This document shows, one piece after another, positions 7,050 to 7,623 of a stretch of DNA of 7,623 nt. The stretch's first letter is position 1; every line of letters starts with the position of its first letter. The notes beneath the pieces are model-generated. The model made no database searches. It was not told where the DNA came from and saw nothing but the letters and a program-made list of their open reading frames with translations. The position numbers and the translations under genes were made by a program. Where the stretch lies: positions 1 to 7,623 of the forward strand of contig DAIDIC010000020.1 in NCBI GenBank assembly GCA_027459525.1, in the 5' to 3' direction. This DNA comes from JAJYBV01 sp021812265 (GTDB lineage Bacteria > Chloroflexota > Ktedonobacteria > Ktedonobacterales > JACDGC01).

Positions 7050-7149
7050 TGGAAGAGATCTTTCAACTGATTTAAACCAAATAGCGGCGCTGCTTTGGGA
7101 TAAATCATCACGATTGTATCACAGTTTTGCTAAATTGACGATAATTTTA

Positions 7150-7178
7150 TTCACAGAAACAATGCGCCGGGATATACT
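7150..7178 (+). promoter_or_regulatory. Candidate sigma70 promoter P1 for iorA
   Basis: TTCACA (7150-7155) and TATACT (7173-7178) are separated by 17 nt and each match five of six consensus bases. Transcription would start near 7185 and leave a leader of about 120 nt before iorA, passing through the dyads at 7190-7207 and 7248-7263. A second partial match, TTGACG (7135-7140) with AACAAT (7158-7163), overlaps it and is weaker. Confidence 0.5.
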
Positions 7179-7189
7179 TCAGAGTAGCG

Positions 7190-7207
7190 CCGGTCTATTA
7201 TAGCCGG
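7190..7207. promoter_or_regulatory. Imperfect dyad near the P1 start, candidate operator
   Basis: The sequence reads CCGG-T-CTAT-T-ATAG-CCGG. The CCGG and CTAT/ATAG blocks are symmetric, with one unmatched T in the left arm and a single central T. It lies just after the predicted P1 transcription start, a usual place for repressor binding. I do not recognise the regulator. Confidence 0.3.
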
Positions 7208-7247
7208 GGTACTATGAATTGCAATGCCACCGTGTGGCCGCTCTAAA

Positions 7248-7263
7248 ATCACAAAGTTGTGAT
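7248..7263. promoter_or_regulatory. Perfect 7-bp dyad overlapping an extended -10 before iorA
   Basis: The arms ATCACAA (7248-7254) and TTGTGAT (7257-7263) are exact reverse complements around AG. The right arm overlaps TG-A-TATATT (7260-7268), an extended -10 element that could start transcription near 7275, about 31 nt before iorA. A protein bound here would block that promoter. The half-site TTGTGA recalls the redox regulator Rex and CRP-family half-sites, but the orientation and spacing differ from their consensus sites, so no regulator is assigned. Confidence 0.45.
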
Positions 7264-7305
7264 ATATTGTGTAAGCGGCTGCGGTGTAGATGTGGAGACG
7301 AAAAG

Positions 7306-7602
7306 ATGAAAAAAATACTCTCCGGAAATGAGGCGGCGGCCCGCGGAGCATGGGAAGCTGGCGCAATGGTTGGCGCCGGTTATCCGGGCACGCCCAGCAC
7401 AGAAATTTTAGAAAATTTTGTTAAATATCCCGGAGTATACGCCGAATGGTCGGCCAATGAAAAAGTGGCGGCGGATATTGCTATCGGAGCCACATATAAA
7501 AAAGGCGGGGTTCGGGAAATTGTTGTAGTTTTGCAGTCGCCAGGGGCGGTTTGCAGCCGTAGAGGAACACACTTGAGAAACGAAGAGAGGAGACGAGAAT
7601 AA
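7306..7602 (+). CDS. iorA: Indolepyruvate:ferredoxin oxidoreductase alpha subunit, N-terminal part only
   Basis: IorA is the thiamine-diphosphate subunit of the oxygen-sensitive enzyme that oxidises aryl pyruvates (from Trp, Phe, Tyr) to aryl-acetyl-CoA and passes electrons to ferredoxin. The family is about 580-640 residues; here only 98 codons are open. MKKILSGNEAAARGAWEAG, GYPGTPSTEILE (25-36) and EWSANEKVA (47-55) are classic, with Glu52 the likely cofactor-contacting Glu. Similarity continues to GATY (61-64), jumps an AAAAAA run (7498-7503, two Lys), resumes as GGVREIVVV (67-75), then is lost: the family's MKHVGLNVAAD block is absent in frame and a basic tail runs to TAA. Start chosen at 7306: GGAG (7294-7297) is 8 nt upstream. 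The gene is either broken or badly sequenced at the window edge. Confidence 0.8.
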   Translation: MKKILSGNEAAARGAWEAGAMVGAGYPGTPSTEILENFVKYPGVYAEWSANEKVAADIAIGATYKKGGVREIVVVLQSPGAVCSRRGTHLRNEERRRE

Positions 7603-7623
7603 GAAATTATTGTGGCATTTATC

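Larger units (their letters stand above)
6972..7305. other. Divergent intergenic control region, hydrolase / iorA
   Basis: These 334 nt lie between two divergent genes and hold no credible coding sequence; the iorA frame is open back to 7219 but its extra 29 codons have no family resemblance. The region contains a - strand promoter (7021-7049), a + strand promoter (7150-7178), a + strand extended -10 (7260-7268), an imperfect dyad (7190-7207), a perfect dyad (7248-7263), and a direct repeat GCGCCGG (7164-7170 and 7187-7193). It is more AT-rich than the flanking genes. Confidence 0.7.

Noticed and set aside
7257..7271. Possible NrdR-box-like sequence TTGTGATATATTGTG
   Set aside because: Only the right half fits the NrdR consensus; the left half is a direct rather than inverted match, and no second box at the usual spacing is seen.

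Overview
The window looks like ordinary chromosome from a bacterium of medium G+C content (about half, estimated by eye), probably an anaerobe or facultative anaerobe. It carries a complete de novo quinolinate/NAD operon (nadB-nadC-nadA, + strand), a bacterial class II lysyl-tRNA synthetase gene (lysS, - strand), an alpha/beta-hydrolase gene with a C-terminal membrane segment (- strand), and the first part of an indolepyruvate:ferredoxin oxidoreductase alpha-subunit gene (iorA, + strand). IorA points to ferredoxin-linked anaerobic amino-acid metabolism. The long NadA type and the overall gene style would fit a Chloroflexota- or Firmicutes-like lineage, but the sequence alone does not fix the taxon.

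Layout: 1-59 is the edge of something unresolved. Its - strand reading contains a short PurH-like motif, and another + frame could be a gene tail. 60-276 is a leader with two hairpins, one of them a perfect 8-bp dyad ending 19 nt before nadB. 277-4134 is the tight nadBCA operon, with gaps of 8 nt and 1 nt. A strong GNRA-loop hairpin at 4157-4180 sits between the convergent nadA and lysS and can serve both as terminator. 4204-5691 is lysS, with a 149-nt leader. 5841-6971 is the hydrolase. 6972-7305 is a divergent control region with a good promoter for the hydrolase, two candidate promoters for iorA and two dyads. 7306 onward is iorA, which matches its family for about 74 codons and then loses similarity and stops at 7602.

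How the genes work together: NadB makes iminoaspartate from aspartate, NadA condenses it with dihydroxyacetone phosphate to quinolinate, and NadC converts quinolinate to nicotinate mononucleotide, so the operon holds the whole pathway-specific part of NAD synthesis. LysS, the hydrolase and IorA have no evident link to it.

I see no CRISPR array, insertion sequence, tRNA or rRNA, and no convincing undescribed system. The items most worth a second look are the nadB dyad, the two odd window ends, the iorA control region and the membrane-anchored hydrolase.
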